From positions 55,642,507 to 55,706,506 of the forward strand of contig CP092863.1 in the NCBI GenBank assembly GCA_030710605.1: 64,000 nucleotides of DNA, given 5' to 3'. Under the pieces are notes generated by a model, which was not told the DNA's origin, searched no databases, and worked only from the letters and a program-made list of their open reading frames with translations. The stretch is from Cordylochernes scorpioides. Lineage: Eukaryota > Arthropoda > Arachnida > Pseudoscorpiones > Chernetidae. Positions 1 to 9,726 of the stretch are shown piece after piece; positions within the stretch are counted from its first letter, which is position 1, and each line of letters opens with the position of its first letter. The translations under genes and the position numbers were made by a program.

Positions 1-105
1 CAAATTAATAACATTTTACAAATTTTATAATTTGAATTTAAATAATCATAATAGTGAAGATAATCTTAATACAAAACTGGACTATAAAATTAAATAACTA
101 TTTAT

Positions 106-108
<3 letters not shown>

Positions 109-182
<74 letters not shown>
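109..182. repeat. (TA)n microsatellite
   Basis: Uninterrupted TA dinucleotide run. The open frame crossing it is only an alternating Tyr/Ile artefact. Confidence 0.95.
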
Positions 183-186
<4 letters not shown>

Positions 187-299
187 ATTTAAACCTATAT
201 AATCTTATAATTAACATTGAACTAAAGTATTTTCTCTCAATCTCTCCGATACTCAGCTTATATATCTGAAATATTTTAGTACTATTATTTGTACAAATA

Positions 300-1509
300 A
301 GGCACTAGGAAAGTTGTGCAATGCGCTCCAACCCGTGCGCCCACATGTGCACGAGCTCGGACTTGTTGAGCCCTCTGTTCATATTTGAACTTCTGTCAAA
401 ATTTCATTTGCTATATGTGAGTATTCTTGAACTGTGGAGTGATAAAATATTAAGAATATCTATCTACCTGGCGCAAAATTGAATACCTAGCCATTTTGCG
501 ATATACTTTGAACGCGGTTTGGACATTGAAGAATGCTTGCAAAAAATGACTCCTGTGCTGGGAAATATTTATCTACATCGTACTACCATATCCAGGTGGT
601 ATCGTGAGTTTCAGCAAGGGAAATATGGAATAATAGACGCGCCAAGGTCAGGACGTCTATCTTCTTCAGTTAATGAGGAAAACATAGCTGCTGTCAAATA
701 TTATTGGAGACTGATCAACATATAACTTGTCGCCAGATAGAGGAGCGTTTAGACATTCCTGCATCAGCAATTCATTCCATTCTGCACGACCATCTAAAAG
801 TGAGTCAAGTTTGTTCCCTATGGGTTCCCCATTTCTTAACTGATGAGCAGATGGTTTGATAATGGATCATCTCGTTATGTCAATAGCATCATAACAGGTG
901 ATGAAACTTGGCTTCATTATTTTGTTGCGCCTACCTAAGGCCAGAACAAAGTATGGATCTTTGTGAATGTGAAAGTACGCCTGTGTCTTACTAAAATCCA
1001 GATCCATTGAGAATAAATGTTAGCCGTCTTACTTCCAGGGGTAGTTGTGAGTCGCGCGGTACTGGAAAATCAAAAGACAGTAACTGCCATGTGGTATACT
1101 GAGGAATGTCTTCCTAAAGTTGTTCAAGCTATCAATATTTAAGGCCAAACTCAAGGACTGACAAATGGATTTTCCACCATGACAATGCTCCAGCTCACCG
1201 TTTGAAAGTCTGCTCCGATTATTTGGCGCGTACTGGACTAAAATTATTGGAGCATCCTCCCTACAGTCCAGACTTACACCTTGCGACCTTTCCATCTTCC
1301 CTCACGTGAAGAGCAGACTAAAAGATGAACGCTTTTTCTGCGATTAAAACCTTTTGAGGGCATGAGATGACACCCAGCTCCCTGAAGAAACGTGGAAGAG
1401 TTGGTTTGATGACTGGTTTCGAAGGATGGAGAAGTGTATTGATTGTGGTGGAAAAGATTTGGAAATATTGTAAATAATAAAGTCATATTGCAAAACTTTC
1501 CTAGTTCCC
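300..1509 (+). mobile_element. Degenerate mariner (IS630-Tc1-mariner), complete ends
   Basis: The terminal inverted repeats are visible: the left end reads AGGCACTAGGAAAGTT and the right end, reverse-complemented, reads GGGAACTAGGAAAGTT. TA dinucleotides at 298-299 and 1510-1511 flank the element, as expected for mariner insertion. The length of about 1.2 kb fits a mariner that has lost some sequence. It encloses a transposase with many frame breaks, so it is an old inactive copy. Confidence 0.85.
519..1471 (+). pseudogene. mariner transposase pseudogene
   Basis: The reading frame is broken but the order of transposase motifs is kept. At 519-715 lies a helix-turn-helix part ending in a mariner-type linker (WYREFQQGKYGI followed by PRSGRLS). 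Near 891-930 the first catalytic Asp lies in ITGDETWLHYF. Near 1165-1200, in another frame, WIFHHDNAPAH carries the second Asp. At 1258-1275 there is PPYSPDL. At 1390-1470 the C-terminal WFRRMEKCID tail typical of mariners is recognisable. Several stop codons and frameshifts separate these blocks, and the segment after the third catalytic position is scrambled. In intact relatives the protein binds the terminal repeats and cuts and pastes the element in the nucleus; this copy cannot do so. Family assignment is secure; subfamily is not. Confidence 0.82.
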
Positions 1510-1559
1510 TATGTATATATATTTGTTTCCACACTTCCTATAAGCCTATTTCCCATATA

Positions 1560-1745
1560 TTCACGTTGAAATTCCAAGAATTCCTCTGAAGTTTCGGCTG
1601 TATAGGCTACATTTTTAAAATAGTAGAGCGCTCTAGTAGAGTAAATTGACCAAACCTATGAGAAGGTTCATCACTGATATGACTTCCAATATTTCTATCA
1701 TTGCGGTAAGAGGAGTAGAAAATTGTTTCATTTTTAAAAATCAAC
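1560..1745 (+). repeat. Diverged relic of the fold-back/hammerhead-like repeat
   Basis: The stretch reading GGTTCATCACTGATATGAC, followed by a CATTGCGGTAAGAGGAGTAG block, parallels the conserved part of the repeat at 2809-3012, and an AGAGCGCTCTAGTA motif lies beside it. The identity is low and the boundaries are approximate. Confidence 0.45.
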
Positions 1746-2460
1746 ATCTACTCTAAATAATTCACATTTCTAAATATAAGGATATATTTGCATTACTAGA
1801 AATGCCTCAATAGAGACCGCATTTTGTTCCGTATATGGTCCGTAATTAGGTTATATTATAGTACATTGATCGCTCAAGTTAACCAATAAAATGGATCAAT
1901 CCGTGTGAGAAAGATGAATTAGAAGGAACGCGAGGAACTCATATTTTATTTCCGCATCACGAATGTGGTCAATAACCCCCGGCGGTCGAAGGAAGTCCTG
2001 GCATGCAACTGAGGTTTCTGGCAGCAAGAAAAACATCCACGAAAATTTGAGGTAATTAAAACTTCCTGGGAGTAAATCGACAGAGTTTGAACACATTCTT
2101 GGATACCCTTAGTCACGTTCATCGATAATGTAAGTTTCTTAGCGCATGCCAGTAATGGCAGCACGGACTCCGATATATTCCCGGTAATGATGTCGTGTGG
2201 TTAGTGGAATATACTATACATAGGTCATTGGTCATTGGTTGGTTTACGTGGACTCGGGTTCTTGATGGACAACTTCCATCATATACTGCCTTAAACGGTT
2301 TAAAAATTTCGACTGGTTTCATGCCTTCGCCATTTGATATTTTATCACTCCGCGTTATTCTAACTTGGAACCAAACACCGCCCTCTCAAAGGAAGCGATT
2401 TTATAAATTGACATGCTCGAAAAATATTATTGCGCTTGCGCATTCGGTGGCTTAGGAATG
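1746..2460. other. No recognisable feature
   Basis: AT-rich sequence with short overlapping open frames on both strands (largest 86 codons). None has a family motif, and I see no structural element here. Confidence 0.5.
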
Positions 2461-2600
2461 ACTTACCTAACATAAATTTTATGATGTACTAGAGCGCCAT
2501 CTGTTATCAAATTATAAAACTATTTTAGTGGCGTATTATTCTTTTTAAAATAAAACAATTTCTACTGTCCTTACTGCGATGAAAAAATTAAAGGGAGGGC

Positions 2601-2640
2601 CTGGCTCATCAGTGGTGAACCCTCCCAGCGGTTTCGCCAG
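2601..2640 (-). ncRNA. Hammerhead-core-like motif, inverted copy
   Basis: Exact reverse complement of the 2932-2971 motif in the left arm of the fold-back. Confidence 0.35.
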
Positions 2641-2931
2641 TTTAATCTACCATACCGCTGTTATATTGCATTTTTGGAACTTCCTTTTATAGGTGACTGT
2701 TGTAAGAATCTTGGAATGGGTATTTTAGAAGAACTATGGACATAAGCTTTTAGGACAGCAGAATTAAATATTGCTCGAAGCATATTATATATTTATAATT
2801 ATATTTAATTCTGCTGTCCTAAAAGCTTATGTCCATAGTTCTTCTAAAATACCCATTCCAAGATTCTTACAACGGTCACCTATAAAAGGAAGTTCCAAAA
2901 ATGCAATATAACAGCGGTATGGTAGATTAAA

Positions 2932-2971
2932 CTGGCGAAACCGCTGGGAGGGTTCACCACTGATGAGCCAG
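2932..2971 (+). ncRNA. Hammerhead-core-like motif in fold-back unit
   Basis: The order is CTGGC, GAAA, CC, an 8-nt loop, GGTT, CACCA, CTGATGA, GCCAG. CTGGC/GCCAG would form stem II next to the invariant GAAA and CTGATGA. ACC/GGT could form a 3-bp stem III with a GUU cleavage triplet. This is the type II circular order, but stem I is missing (only CACCA), so activity is doubtful. In a copy at 42890-42929 the outer stem II pair changes from C-G to T-A on both sides. Competing pairings (CAGCGGT/ACCGCTG and GGGAGGG/CCCTCCC) also exist. Confidence 0.35.
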
Positions 2972-3079
2972 GCCCTCCCTTTAATTTTTTCATCGCAGTA
3001 AGGACAGTAGAAATTGTTTTATTTTAAAAAGAATAATACGCCACTAAAATAGTTTTATAATTTAACATAAATTTTATTA

Positions 3080-3714
3080 CCGATTTTGTCGGATGATTTT
3101 TGTTTATTGAATACAATTCCGTGTTTGAAATAAAAAAAAAAAACTTTATAGTCTTTTTTTTGTTGTTGTTGATATCTTAGTTTTATAATGAATATTTGTG
3201 TTAAAGGGGCGCATTCACGTATCAATCTCAGTATAGAGGCTTTTTGGTATTTTGAGAGATATAGGTGCAGATTAAATATTCAAAAAAATCTAGGAAAAAT
3301 TCCATGAGTTTTATTCTTTTAACTCGTACTATACAGGTGTTGCTCAATATAGGAGTTAGAGACTAGGCTAGCTGGATGTTGAGTCCACTTATTGCCGGGA
3401 ACTGAAGATCAGTCTCACCAGAGCAATATTTCTGCAAATAACAAAATACATCTAGAAGTCACAGTGGCCTCCAAAATTCAGAGCTAATATGACAGGATTT
3501 TCTTTAATTAATGAAAATATCATTATAGAAATCTTAATATTTTAAGTTGGATCACTCAAAAGTGAGGTGTTTATTTTTTAGGCATATATTATCTAACAAT
3601 AAACCGATTTAAATATGAACCCGAATTAATATATTGAGAGGTAATATTTATAAATATTTTGATCCAAAATATGCCCCTATTTTAATTACCATAAATGGTA
3701 CAGACATCAACTAT
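3080..3714. other. No recognisable gene
   Basis: AT-rich non-coding DNA. Near 3655-3680 a GATCCAAAATATGCCCC motif matches the tips of PLE-1, so a short PLE-end fragment is likely there. Confidence 0.5.
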
Positions 3715-3716
3715 TC

Positions 3717-3784
3717 ATTGATTTAACCTGTTCCCTGATATTTGGCCAACCCAATTTCTTGATAAATCAAGAAAAGCCATCCAG
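3717..3784 (-). repeat. Inverted partial copy of the 348-bp hammerhead unit
   Basis: Reverse complement of the unit segment downstream of the ribozyme (the part reading GATAAATCAAGAAATTGGGT). It is joined head-to-head to unit A and stops just short of the ribozyme core. Confidence 0.8.
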
Positions 3785-4132
3785 TTTAGCCTTAAATACC
3801 CATTTCTTGGTTTTTCAGGAAGCCACTGGGACCAAAATATTTTTGGTCGCAGTGGTACAGCCTACTCCACGCTGACGAGCGCCAACAGCGCGAAACGCGT
3901 TCGTGGATGGCTTTTCTTGTTAAATCAAGAAATTGGGTTGGCCAAATATTACGGAGCAAGCTAAATAAACGTTTAGTTTATTTTTGCCCCACTAGATGGT
4001 GCTCTGCCATCTAAAAAGCACATGTGCTCGTGGTCAGGAAATGCCTTCTTTATTTTTAATATCAACACCTGAGCCACTTATATTTTATTTTTTTCTATTG
4101 TTTTTTTCATGTGTTAAGCTTATTTACGCAAA
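3785..4132 (+). mobile_element. Retrozyme-like 348-bp unit A
   Basis: First of at least three direct tandem units: A, then B at 4133, and C at 9250 after later insertions. The spacing of equivalent bases between A and B is 348. Each unit carries a type I hammerhead, a GGTTGGCCAAATAT block and a GATGGTGCTCTGCC-like block, and has no coding capacity. Tandem small units with a minimal type I hammerhead are characteristic of animal retrozymes, which are thought to depend on PLE machinery. Confidence 0.75.
3859..3913 (+). ncRNA. Type I hammerhead ribozyme, unit A (core intact)
   Basis: Stem I is CCACG/CGTGG, extended across an internal loop by AGCC/GGCT. The core CTGACGA lies at 3872-3878, stem II is GCGC-CAACA-GCGC (3879-3891), and GAAA is at 3892-3895. 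A minimal stem III (AC-GC-GT) follows, with the GUU cleavage triplet at 3899-3901. Every invariant core position of the family is satisfied. A stem III of two pairs with a 2-nt loop is typical of PLE and retrozyme hammerheads, which are reported to work best as dimers; the tandem arrangement here would permit that. Expected role: self-cleavage of multimeric transcripts into unit-length RNA. Confidence 0.85.
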
Positions 4133-4461
4133 TTTGGCCTTAAATACCCATTTCTTGGTTTCAGGAAGCCTCTGGGACCAAAAATATTTTTTGGTCGCAG
4201 TGGTACAGTCTACTCCACGCTTACGAGCGCCAACAGCGCGAAACGCGTTCGTGGATGGCTTTTTTTGATAAATCAAGAAATTGGGTTGGCCAAATATCAG
4301 GGAACAGGTTAAATCAATGTTTAGTTGATTTCTGTTCCATTAGATGAGGCTCTTCCAGCCAAAATGAACATGTGCTCATGGTCAGGAAATGCCTTCTTTA
4401 TTTTTAATATCAACACCTGACCCACTTATCTTTTATTTTTTATATTGTTTTTTCATATATA
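4133..4461 (+). mobile_element. Retrozyme-like unit B, interrupted by mariner
   Basis: Second tandem copy, about 20 bp short of a full period, where a mariner has inserted at a TA. The continuation of the array reappears after PLE-1 near 9215. Confidence 0.75.
4207..4261 (+). ncRNA. Hammerhead ribozyme, unit B (inactivated core)
   Basis: Same fold as unit A, but the core reads CTTACGA (4220-4226). The invariant G5 is T, which is expected to abolish cleavage. Stem II, GAAA and the cleavage triplet are unchanged. Confidence 0.8.
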
Positions 4462-4463
4462 TA

Positions 4464-5770
4464 CGAGGAGTGTCCCATAAGTTCGTGGCCCGACCATGAG
4501 AACGAAATATTAGAAACTAATAAAATTTACCATATATACCTTAAAGCCTTGTATAAAGATATGTTAATTTTTAAGTTTCTACAACTAACCGTTTTTTTTT
4601 GTTGTTGTTGTTGTTATGGGTTCTGAAAGAGGACAAGAATCAGGAATCATCTAAAATGGAGACAAACGAGATTCGTGCTGTAATAAAATATCTTTGTAAG
4701 AAAGAAGTGTCGCCGAAGGAAATCTATGAGGATATGATGAATACATTATGGGAAGATGCTCCTTCCTATAGCACAGTAAAAAAATGGGTAGCTGCGTTTA
4801 AATTAGGGAGGATCAGCACAGAAGACGAACATCGACCAGGAAGACCTGTTGAGTCAGTTACTCAAGAAAACATCGACAAGATACATGTTTTGGGTATGTT
4901 GGACAGAAGAATGACAGTTCGTTGGATAGAAGAGACCTTGGATATTCTAAAAACAACAGTGGATCGGATTATGAGAGAACACTTGGGCCTCAGGAAGCTT
5001 TCTGCCCGTTGTTTCCCAAACTTTTGACACCCGATCAAAAGGCTGTAAGGAGAAAGTTATCTTCGGGCAATCTTGCGTTATTTGAAGCCAATCCAGAGGA
5101 ATTTGTCAGTAGATTTGTTACCATGGATGAGACTTGGGCCCATCACTTTACACCAGAGTCCAAGCAACAATCCATGCAATGGAGACACTCCGGTTCCCCT
5201 TCCCCCAAGAAAGCCAAGACAGTTCCATCAGCAGGGAAGGCTATGGTGTCTGTCTTTTGGGATTCCGGGGGTATACTTCTTCTAGACTTTCTGAATAAGG
5301 GTCAAACAATCACTGCCAATTATTATGCAAATCTTGTGAAGCAACTACGAGAAGCTATCAAGGAAAAGAGAAAAGGAAAGTTGTCCAGGAAGATTGTTTA
5401 CCATCAAGACAATGCTCCGAGTCATCGATCGCTGCAAGCTATCGCTGCTATTTATGATTCTGGCTTTGAACTTTTACCACTTGCACCCTATTCACCAGAT
5501 CTAGCTCCGTCTGACTTCCACCTTATACCTCATTTGAAAAAAATCACTTTCTGGAATTCATTTTAGGTCTGATGTAGAGGTCATTGATGCTGTAACCTCA
5601 TTTTTTTAGTCACTTGAAACATCGTTCTTTTTGGAGGACATAAAAGCATTAGAACGTCGCTGGAAAAAGTGTATAGACCTTAAAGGGGATTATGTTGATA
5701 AATAAATCATAATCATTTTATTAGTCATTTTATTTATATGTCGGGCCACGGACTTATGGGACACCTCTCG
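4464..5770 (+). mobile_element. Complete mariner element with 31-bp TIRs
   Basis: The left end begins CGAGGAGTGTCCCATAAG and the right end, reverse-complemented, begins CGAGAGGTGTCCCATAAG. TA duplications lie at 4462-4463 and 5771-5772. The length of 1,307 bp is standard for mariners. It sits inside retrozyme-like unit B, so it is younger than the array. Confidence 0.93.
4656..5705 (+). pseudogene. mariner transposase, frameshifted
   Basis: I choose the ATG at 4656 (METNEIRAVIKYL) because homology begins there; the upstream Leu-rich codons come from a T-rich leader. The N-terminal helix-turn-helix region ends in GRPVESVTQENI. After a one-base frameshift near 5010-5017 the second frame continues LTPDQKAVRRKL, then VTMDETWAHHF (first Asp), VYHQDNAPSH (second Asp) and YSPDLAPSDFHLIP (third Asp). 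The second and third Asp are separated by 34 residues, so this is DD34D. A second shift near 5560 and a stop near 5608 break the C-terminus, although the tail (ALERRWKKCIDL) can still be read to 5705. All catalytic residues persist, so decay is recent; the copy is non-autonomous as it stands. Confidence 0.9.
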
Positions 5771-5989
5771 TATATACGTTGAATATAGAGCAATCCATTC
5801 ATGATAATTAAAATAGGGACATATTTTGGATCAAAATATTTATTAAATTTCATTATTTCGACGAGGCTGTACGCCTATCTTCTTCTCGAAAAAATTCAAA
5901 AACCTTGTAAGCTTATTATCCGCGTAATGCACGCACGAGAAGTGTTGTTTTATATAACATGTGTTGGTGTGGCCAAACCATTTAATTTG

Positions 5990-6699
5990 AATTATTGTAT
6001 CTTGAGGAATAAAATGCTATATATTTTGACTATTTTTGTTTTAACTGTAGGTATGATTGTGGTATCTCTATCTTCCTATTGATGCTATTTTTATCATCTA
6101 TAGATGCCCAGCTCTCCAAAAATAATTGTGTGTGTTCATCCTGTACATTGCCGTATAGAACTATTGCATTATCAAAATCTGGCATATGTCCTTTCCTAAC
6201 TGCATGGTCTACAAGTAACGATAAAGGGCTATGGTTTTTGGAGGCTGTCCTGTGTTGATTGAGTCTCTCTATTAAGGTCTTTCCAGTTTCTCCTATGTAG
6301 GATGATGTACAGGATTTACATGGGATGCGGTATATGAGATTCGATCGGGTTTCCTGTTTTGGGTTTTGTTTGGTTATAGGGTGACGGAGAAGGTTTCTTA
6401 GGTTTGAAGCGGACTGGTATCTGATATTGTATTTTATGAAAGTTCTGCTTATTCTTTCGATTCCATAACTGTAAGGAAGTATGCAGGATGGATTCTGGCC
6501 TTGACTATTGTTTTTTGATGAGTTTCTATGTATATAAATATGCCTTTTGATGAATTGTTTGGGATATTCGTTGTATTGTAATTCCTTGTATAATATTTCC
6601 CTTTCTTTTTCAATGATATCTATATTTTGAGAACAATGGGTGAGGATTCTTTTTGATAATGTTTATATTACCGAGATTTTATGGTTTATGGGGCCAAAA
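5990..6699 (-). pseudogene. PLE GIY-YIG endonuclease fragment (inverted copy)
   Basis: On the minus strand this reproduces the last part of the PLE protein, from the region after the reverse transcriptase (TLSKRILTHCSQ-like) to the GIY-YIG nuclease. The nuclease motif reads CKSCTSSYIGETGKT followed by IERLNQHR. The YIG triplet is intact here, whereas the main copy has YIV. In PLEs the GIY-YIG domain nicks the target for primed reverse transcription. Stop codons and small indels remove coding capacity. Confidence 0.82.
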
Positions 6700-8978
6700 G
6701 CTTTATCTATCCCTGGAGAATTGGAGACAACATCTATCGTTTAACCACAGATGTTTGTCAACTCAGATAATTCCTCCATCATTGATGCTAAAAGATCCAG
6801 TCCGCACCAACCACTCGCGAAAGATTTTATTTCAAACCGGAAGAAAACTTTTAAATGCCAGGATTAAAAACTGCCATTATAACATAAGAAGAATTAAAGA
6901 AAATATCAATATATTATTCCCAAATTTGAAACATCAAGTTGATGGCTATCATTTTAATTTGTTGAACGAATGTTTAAATAAAAAATGTTCGAATAGAAAA
7001 ATGAAGATTTGTAACAACCAAACACAAAACTCAAATGATGGAGTCAGAACTCGGCAAAAACTGAAAAGGGAATCAATAATGTCATCAATCTATCAAAACA
7101 TTCATTTCCCCCAGAAACTATATCGCTACTATCGAAAGGCATGAACTTTGTTCCGTCCCAAACCCTTAACATACATAGGACGCTTGCATCTATAGAGGCA
7201 TCAATAAAAAAAAACTATCTGAAGAGGATAAATCAAAGATACGAACCGAAATCATACCTATAATAAAAAATCTAAACATACAGAAGAAAAATAATTTGGA
7301 TCATAATGAAAGAAAAGCTATTAAATTCCTAAAAGAAAGCAAAGAAATCGTCATTTCGCTATCAGATAAGGGTAAAAATACTGTCATTATGGATTCTGCA
7401 GAATACGATACCAAAATCAATCAGCTACTTCAAGACAAAGAAACCTATGAGGAATTTTAACAAGTAATCCCCTACAAAACCTAATCAAAGAATTTAATAA
7501 GAGGCTAAACCATATAAAACGAACCTATAAGTTGGAAAACAAATTAATTGAGAAATTAAAGGCAAAAAATAGCGAATTACCAATTTTTTATGGCTTACCA
7601 AAGATCCATAAAGCCAACAATCCTCTACGTCCAATAGTTTCCTATTCTGGCTCTCCCCTTTATCCTTTATCAAAATATCTTTCATCCATAATATCACCGT
7701 TGCAAAAAGAATTGCCGAACACCGTCCAGAATCCAACTGCATCTGTAAAAAATGTACAAGAAACACAGGTAAGAATAGATTCTCGCATGATTTCAGTAGA
7801 TGTTGAATCATTATACACATCGATCCCACACAAAGAAGCTCTTTCAGAACTTGAAAAATTCTTAATTATCATCTTACATTAGATTTCCCCATTCCAAATA
7901 AGGCTTTAATAGAACTCCTCTATGTCATTCTTTTAACTATTTTAACTAGAAAAATAAATATTATAAACAAATAAAAGGACTCCCGATAGGAAACCCTATT
8001 TCTTCAGCACTTGCAAATATATTCATGAACCATATTGACAATAGAATTATAGAAGAAAGCCACCTTAATATAATATTATGGAAATCGATATATCGATGAT
8101 GTTTATGTATCACGGATATCACAATAGCATACCTAATGTTATAAACTTTATAAACAATTTAAAACCATTTTTAAAATTCACCAATGAAATATAAAAAAAT
8201 GTAACTTTATCTTTCCTAGATATAAAACTGACGAGGACCAACAATAGCATAAAAAAACAGATATATACCGGAAACCAATCACACAGGATCATACCTCAAT
8301 TTCAAATCTTTTGGCCCCATAAACCATAAAATCTCGGTAATAAAAACATTATCAAAACGAATCCTCACCCATTGTTCTCAATATATAGATAGCATTGAAA
8401 AAGATAGAGAAATACTATCCAAGGAATTACAATACAACGAATATCCCAAACAATTCTTTAAAAGGCATATTTGTAGAAATAGAAACCCATCAACAAACAA
8501 TAGTCAAGGCAAGAATCCATCTTGCATACTTCCCTACTGTTATAGAATCGAAAGAATAGGCAGAACTCTCATAAAATACAATATCAGATACCCGTCCGCT
8601 TCAAACCAAAGAAACCTTCTCCGTCACCCTATAACCAAACAAAACCCAAAACAGGAAACTCGATCGAATCTCATATACCGCATCCCATGTAAATCCTGTA
8701 CATCATCATACATTGTAGAAACTGGAAAGACCTTAATAGAGAGACTCAATCAACACAGGACAGCCTTCAAAACCCATAGCCCTTTATCTTTACTTGTAGA
8801 CCATGCAGTTAGGAAAGGACATATGCCAGATTTTGATAATGCAATAGTTTTATACAACAATGTACAGGATAAACACACAAGATTATTTTTGGAGAGCTGG
8901 GCATCTACAGATGATAAAAATAGCATCAATAGGAAGATAGAGATACCACAATCATACCTACAGTTAAAACAAAAATAG
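6700..8978 (+). pseudogene. Penelope-like RT + GIY-YIG protein, broken
   Basis: The N-terminal region (WRQHLSFNHRC, IIPPSLMLKDPV) aligns by eye with PLE-2. RT motifs follow: FYGLPKIHK and PLRPIVS (7580-7645), motif A SVDVESLYTSIP (7793-7830), motif B GLPIGNPISSALANIFM (7978-8028), and motif C YIDD near 8090 in a shifted frame. The GIY-YIG domain lies at 8690-8790 (IYRIPCKSCTSSYIVETGK; the G of YIG is V), and the protein ends at 8976-8978. At least three frameshifts and several stops (for example 7458-7460 and 7880-7882) make it non-functional. The start codon is missing: the first in-frame ATG at 6653 lies in the antisense of the inverted copy. Confidence 0.88.
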
Positions 8979-9215
8979 TCAATATATATATATATATATA
9001 TCATTTTATTATTGAAGATACAATAATTCAAATTAAATGGTTTGGCCACACCAACATATGTTATATAAAACAACACTTCTCGTGCGTGCATTACGCGGAT
9101 AATAAGCTTACAAGGTTTTTGAATTTTTTCGAGAAGAAGATAGGCGTAGCCTCGTCGAAATAATGAAATTTAATGAATATTTTTATTAAAAATATGCCCC
9201 TATTTTATTTTTTTC

Positions 9216-9530
9216 TTTCGTTTTCTAATGTGCTAAGCGTATTTACGCAAGTTTGGCCTTAAATACCCGTTTCTTGGTTTTTCGGGAAGCCACTGGGACC
9301 AAAAAATATTTTTGGTCGCAGTTGTTCAGCCTACTCCACGCTGACGAGCGCCAAAAGCGCAACGCGTTCGTGGATGGCTTTTCTTGATAAATCAAGAAAT
9401 TGGGTTGGCCAAATATCAGGGAACAGGTTAAATCAATGTTTAGTTGATTTCTGTTACACCAGATGGCGCTCTGCCTTCTGTAAAGCACATGTGCTCCTGG
9501 TCAGGATATGCCATTTTTAATATATATTCA
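9216..9530 (+). mobile_element. Retrozyme-like unit C (array resumes after PLE-1)
   Basis: From TTCTTTCG onward the sequence continues the unit B pattern (TGTGCTAAGC, TTTACGCAAGTTTGGCC) and carries the same ribozyme and downstream blocks. This shows that one tandem array was split by mariner and PLE-1. Confidence 0.8.
9328..9379 (+). ncRNA. Hammerhead ribozyme, unit C (GAAA damaged)
   Basis: The CTGACGA core (9341-9347), stem II GCGC/GCGC and stem I CCACG/CGTGG are kept. A 2-nt deletion turns GAAAC into AAC at 9361-9363, so it should not cleave. Confidence 0.8.
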
Positions 9531-9726
9531 TATGTATTAAAAAACTAAGATCCTGTATAAATATATCGGTGTTAGCTTAGAGAGATGTAATAAACCCATT
9601 CAGACAAGAAACCAGGAATTTTTTGAGAGGTCTGGCAAAGAACATTCACACAACGTGACTATTGAGTTTAATGAAGCTAAGCTTCCGTTGAAATATAGTT
9701 CTCGTCGTCTATCCATAGTCCGACAT

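Larger units (their letters stand above)
2484..3062. mobile_element. Fold-back element: two head-to-head repeat units with 15-bp target duplication
   Basis: Two arms of about 263 bp (2509-2771 and 2801-3063) are reverse complements with one obvious mismatch, separated by a 29-nt AT-rich loop. Each arm contains one unit (2560-2763 minus; 2809-3012 plus) bounded by TTCTACTGTCC-type ends, plus about 50 bp of shared flank. A direct repeat TAACATAAATTTTAT at 2469-2483 and 3063-3077 looks like a target-site duplication. A duplication this long suggests target-primed reverse transcription rather than cut-and-paste. The flank GATGGCGCTCTAGTACATC, present here on the left in reverse, recurs beside the 30.7-kb copy. 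Near-perfect arms imply recent formation. Confidence 0.8.
5776..9215 (+). mobile_element. Penelope-like element 1 with inverted 3'-end copy
   Basis: A 5'-truncated PLE on the plus strand (about 6700-9215) is joined to an inverted copy of its own 3' end (5801-6699, matching 8305-9205 in reverse). The joint is at about 6700. Such partial inverted repeats are known for PLE insertions. The tips share the AAAATAGGGRCATATTTT block, and each contains a stem (GGC-GTAC-GCC) beside a TCGAAA motif that resembles a decayed hammerhead. The copies differ at many positions and both are broken, so the insertion is not very young. Confidence 0.88.

Noticed and set aside
54-269. 71-codon frame with a long Tyr-Ile repeat
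   Set aside because: It is the translation of the (TA)n microsatellite and has no protein-like content outside it.
4590-4617. T run plus TTG repeats as a fifth LINE tail
   Set aside because: It lacks the AATCCTGTATGG...AATAAAGGC block and lies inside the intact mariner 5' leader, so it is chance or a local microsatellite.
7494-7872. Minus-strand frames of 70-111 codons
   Set aside because: Antisense of the PLE-1 RT core, whose sense translation contains clear RT motifs.
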